From assembly GCA_030655675.1 (NCBI GenBank), contig JAUSPM010000070.1, positions 1-6,371 of the forward strand: a stretch of DNA of 6,371 bases, read 5' to 3'. Below, one piece after another: positions 4,893 to 6,371 of this stretch. Positions within the stretch are counted from its first letter, which is position 1, and every line of letters starts with the position of its first letter. Under the pieces are notes generated by a model. It did no database searches, was not told where the DNA came from, and saw only the letters and a list, made by a program, of their open reading frames with translations. The position numbers and the translations under genes are program-made. Origin of the DNA: Methanosarcinaceae archaeon. Lineage in GTDB: Archaea > Halobacteriota > Methanosarcinia > Methanosarcinales > Methanosarcinaceae.

Positions 4893-4896
4893 TTTT

Positions 4897-5265
4897 TTAG
4901 TGGCATCCGCCCTTGCAGACGTGCTCTATATTCACAAGGCTGAGTGACCCTTTTATGAACTCATTCAATGTATCTTTGATTGTTCCTGTTGCGCCTGAAT
5001 ACACATCGATCTTGAGTTGATTGAATCCCATAAGTGGGCCGCGTCCAATTCCACCTACTATCATGCAATCCACACCTTCGTCAATAATCCTTTGTACGGG
5101 GATTGCACAGTTGTGTCCGCCTTCCTGCTCGTTGGAAAGAGGCCATGCCGCTACAATTTTATCGTTTTCAATATCGGCTACGGTAAATACTTCACAATGT
5201 CCGAAATGTTCCGAAACCGGTGCATCCAGGCCACCGGGGGAAAAACTTGGTATACATACTCTCAT
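4897..5265 (-). CDS. NifX/MTH1175-like dinitrogenase iron-molybdenum cofactor-binding family protein
   Basis: This 122-aa single-domain cytoplasmic protein belongs to the NifX/NifB-C-terminal/NafY family (PF02579). Visible marks are the N-terminal strand MRVCIPSFSPGGLDAPVSEHFGHC (1-24) with the usual SEHFG motif, the GVDCMIVGGIGRGPL segment (64-78), and the SGATGTIKDTLNEF helix start (90-103) that closes the RNase H-like fold. A Cys-rich end, VCKGGCH, could bind metal. The family includes cofactor carriers of nitrogenase, but short archaeal members of the MTH1175 type are widespread without nitrogenase, and no nif gene is seen here, so a role in nitrogen fixation should not be assumed. The ATG has an excellent SD, GGTGAT (5276-5271), five bases upstream. 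The gene stands alone, divergent from the ZIP gene, with which it shares an inverted repeat in the spacer. Confidence 0.88.
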   Translation of the reverse strand: MRVCIPSFSPGGLDAPVSEHFGHCEVFTVADIENDKIVAAWPLSNEQEGGHNCAIPVQRIIDEGVDCMIVGGIGRGPLMGFNQLKIDVYSGATGTIKDTLNEFIKGSLSLVNIEHVCKGGCH

Positions 5266-5318
5266 ATTTTATCACCTTTTATGTAAATTTGAACAATTTT
5301 ATATGTCCACTCATAAAT

Positions 5319-5328
5319 ACTTTAAATA
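5319..5328 (-). promoter_or_regulatory. Probable TATA box of the NifX-like gene
   Basis: On the minus strand GGGG is followed by TATTTAAAGT (5328-5319). A start site about 25 bases downstream, near 5297, would leave a leader of about 30 bases with the GGTGAT SD. CATATAAAA at 5305-5297 is an alternative but would give a leader of about 10 bases. The upstream neighbour of the box is one arm of the 12-bp inverted repeat. Confidence 0.4.
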
Positions 5329-5407
5329 CCCCAAACAATTAACAAATTATATGTTGGGATATATCTATAAGCAATAGCATGTTTTATCAATTTAAAATTG
5401 TTTGGGG
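5329..5407. promoter_or_regulatory. Perfect 12-bp inverted repeat in the divergent NifX-like/ZIP spacer
   Basis: CCCCAAACAATT (5329-5340) and AATTGTTTGGGG (5396-5407) are exact reverse complements, 55 bases apart. Each divergent gene therefore sees AATTGTTTGGGG in the same orientation. For the NifX-like gene it directly abuts the TATTTAAAG box. For the ZIP gene its GGGG is the core of the SD. A further palindrome CAATTTAAAATTG (5388-5400) overlaps the right arm. Two readings are possible: a shared operator for a regulator of both genes, or, if the ZIP transcript starts upstream of 5329, an RNA stem that hides its SD. Confidence 0.5.
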
Positions 5408-5414
5408 ATAGTAA

Positions 5415-6155
5415 ATGAACACCTTAATTGCAATAATTATATCTGTGCTCCTCATAAGTTTAATATCATTGATAGGTGTCCTGTTCCTTGCCCTTCAGGC
5501 AAAGACACTTGACAGGTTCTTGCTGTTCATTGTTGCATTTGCATCAGGCAGTCTATTGGGCGGAGCATTTTTGCACCTGCTGCCCGAAGCACTCGAAAGC
5601 ACTAGTCCTGCTAAAGTGTTCATGTATGTCCTTTGTGGTATCCTCGTATTTTTTGTCACAGAAAAATTCCTACACTGGAGGCACTGTCACCACACAGGTT
5701 GTGAGGTCCATTCATTTGCTTACATGAACCTTGTGGGTGATTCCATACACAACTTTATTGACGGACTGATAATTGCCTCAAGTTATCTTGTGGACATGCA
5801 AGTTGGAATTGTCGCAACCACTGCGCTGATATTTCACGAGATCCCGCAGGAAATTGGTGATTTTGGAGTGTTGTTGCATGGCGGTTTTAGCAAGAAAAAA
5901 GCGATTTTATTAAACGTTCTCACAGCAATGACTGCTCTTGTCGGTGCTCTTGTGGGCTACTATGCAGGTTCGAATATAGAGGGATTCAACAGTTTCCTGC
6001 TGCCATTTGCTGCTGGTGGTTTCATTTATGTGGCAAACACAGACCTTTTTCCTGAACTTCACAAGAAGAATGAATTTAACCATTCAATTGTTCAGTTAAT
6101 TGCACTTTTCATGGGCATTTTACTTATGTGGTTGCTGAAAAATGTTAATCTATAA
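5415..6155 (+). CDS. ZIP-family divalent metal transporter (GufA/ZupT-like)
   Basis: This 246-aa membrane protein probably imports Zn2+ or a related divalent metal. Eight hydrophobic segments can be drawn, roughly at 4-27, 33-56, 67-84, 102-122, 130-153, 164-183, 191-207 and 224-241. The metal-binding helices are intact: HLLPEA in TM2 (54-59), GDSIHNFIDG in TM4 (His112, Asn113, Asp116) and HEIPQEIGD in TM5 (His141, Glu142, Gln145, Glu146). The TM3-TM4 loop carries the cluster HWRHCHHTGCEVH (87-99), rich in His and Cys, as expected of a metal-sensing or delivery loop. Length is normal for this subgroup. The ATG is preceded by GGGGAT (5404-5409). The metal cannot be fixed from the sequence; iron, manganese or cobalt are alternatives. 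It is divergent from the NifX-like gene and is followed by its own terminator. Confidence 0.93.
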   Translation: MNTLIAIIISVLLISLISLIGVLFLALQAKTLDRFLLFIVAFASGSLLGGAFLHLLPEALESTSPAKVFMYVLCGILVFFVTEKFLHWRHCHHTGCEVHSFAYMNLVGDSIHNFIDGLIIASSYLVDMQVGIVATTALIFHEIPQEIGDFGVLLHGGFSKKKAILLNVLTAMTALVGALVGYYAGSNIEGFNSFLLPFAAGGFIYVANTDLFPELHKKNEFNHSIVQLIALFMGILLMWLLKNVNL

Positions 6156-6195
6156 GTCCAAATGTATGCAAAAAAAGGGACGACGAAAAAGTAAA

Positions 6196-6238
6196 CAAGT
6201 GGTTTTGATCCACTTGCATATTTTAACTTAAATTTTTT
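6196..6238 (+). terminator. Hairpin plus T-tract terminator of the ZIP gene
   Basis: CAAGTGG (6196-6202) pairs perfectly with CCACTTG (6210-6216) around a seven-base loop, TTTTGAT. TATTTT follows at once and a run of six T at 6233-6238. It lies about 40 bases after the ZIP stop codon and before the next gene on the same strand, so it should separate the two transcripts. Confidence 0.6.
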
Positions 6239-6364
6239 GTAACTATTCAGCCATCAATTATTACCCCCTTATCCGAAAATATCGAAAAAATAATATGCAA
6301 TGACTTCTTATGAATTAAATATCTAATAATAAGCAAATTATTCCATTTATCTGAGGGGATTTAC

Positions 6365-6371
6365 ATGGAAC
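6365..6371 (+). CDS. First codons of a further gene (cut by window end)
   Basis: An ATG at 6365 followed by GAA is preceded by GAGGGGAT (6353-6360) with a four-base spacing, a strong archaeal SD. ATTAAATAT around 6313-6321 could serve as its TATA box. Only two codons are inside the window, so nothing can be said about the product. Confidence 0.5.

Larger units (their letters stand above)
4353..4896. other. 544-bp region without an intact gene: repeats and gene debris
   Basis: From left to right this holds the upstream region of the cyclase-like gene (4353 to about 4480), a 189-bp segment bounded by inverted hairpin repeats (4488-4676), a hexanucleotide microsatellite (4697-4782), 55 bp without visible structure, and a remnant of a second cyclase-like gene (4838-4892). 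All frames are short or repeat-derived. The mixture of an inverted-repeat element, slippage-prone repeats and gene remnant suggests a site of past rearrangement. Confidence 0.6.

Noticed and set aside
4706..4900. 64-aa plus-strand ORF beginning MSIPMSIPMS
   Set aside because: Its first half is only the hexamer repeat read as protein, and its end overlaps the cyclase-like remnant and the NifX-like stop region. It has no SD and no recognisable domain.
4696..4947. Open plus-strand frame reading Asp-Thr/Asp-Val then a Pro/Ser-rich tail
   Set aside because: It follows a TAA directly, has no start codon before or within the repeat, and runs antisense into the NifX-like gene. At most it is a coding relic.
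4897..5265. Evidence for nitrogen fixation in this organism
   Set aside because: The NifX-like family is broad and short members occur in many non-fixing archaea. No nitrogenase or accessory nif gene is in the window.

Overview
The window looks archaeal, most likely a methanogen or methanogen relative of the Methanosarcinales type. The genes carry SD sequences of the GGTGAT/GGAGG/GGGGAT kind and AT-rich TATA-like boxes rather than -35/-10 promoters, and oligo-T tracts follow gene ends. The gene content also fits: a NitT/TauT-type importer, an MTH1175-like NifX protein, a ZIP permease and a short squalene-cyclase-like repeat protein. Lineage is inferred from these features only; no marker gene is present.

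Layout. Bases 1-1966 (+) hold an ABC importer of the nitrate/sulfonate/taurine type: the C-terminus of the substrate-binding protein, the permease and the ATPase. A 115-bp gap precedes the permease and contains a hairpin that can cover its SD. A short convergent junction with T-tracts on both strands separates this from a minus-strand pair: class II fructose-bisphosphate aldolase (2455-3306), then a bactofilin-like beta-helix protein (1991-2422). Upstream of the aldolase is a 329-bp non-coding stretch with a GC hairpin, nested AT-rich inverted repeats and three palindromic motifs spaced exactly 32 bp. Next on the minus strand is a 238-aa alpha/alpha-barrel repeat protein related to squalene cyclases (3636-4352).

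Bases 4353-4896 contain no intact gene. They hold a 189-bp segment bounded by inverted GC-rich hairpin repeats, an 86-bp hexanucleotide microsatellite, and a decayed fragment of a second copy of the squalene-cyclase-like gene lying against the 3' end of the NifX-like gene.

The last part is a divergent pair: a NifX/MTH1175-like protein (minus, 4897-5265) and a ZIP-family metal transporter (plus, 5415-6155). Their 149-bp spacer carries a perfect 12-bp inverted repeat. One arm abuts a TATA-like box of the NifX-like gene and the other overlaps the SD of the ZIP gene, which suggests shared or RNA-level control. The ZIP gene ends in a hairpin plus T-tract, and the first codons of another plus-strand gene sit at the right edge.

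I see no convincing new multi-gene system. The most interesting parts are in the intergenic DNA: two possible SD-masking structures, the 32-bp-phased palindromes, the hairpin-bounded element and the cyclase-like gene remnant.
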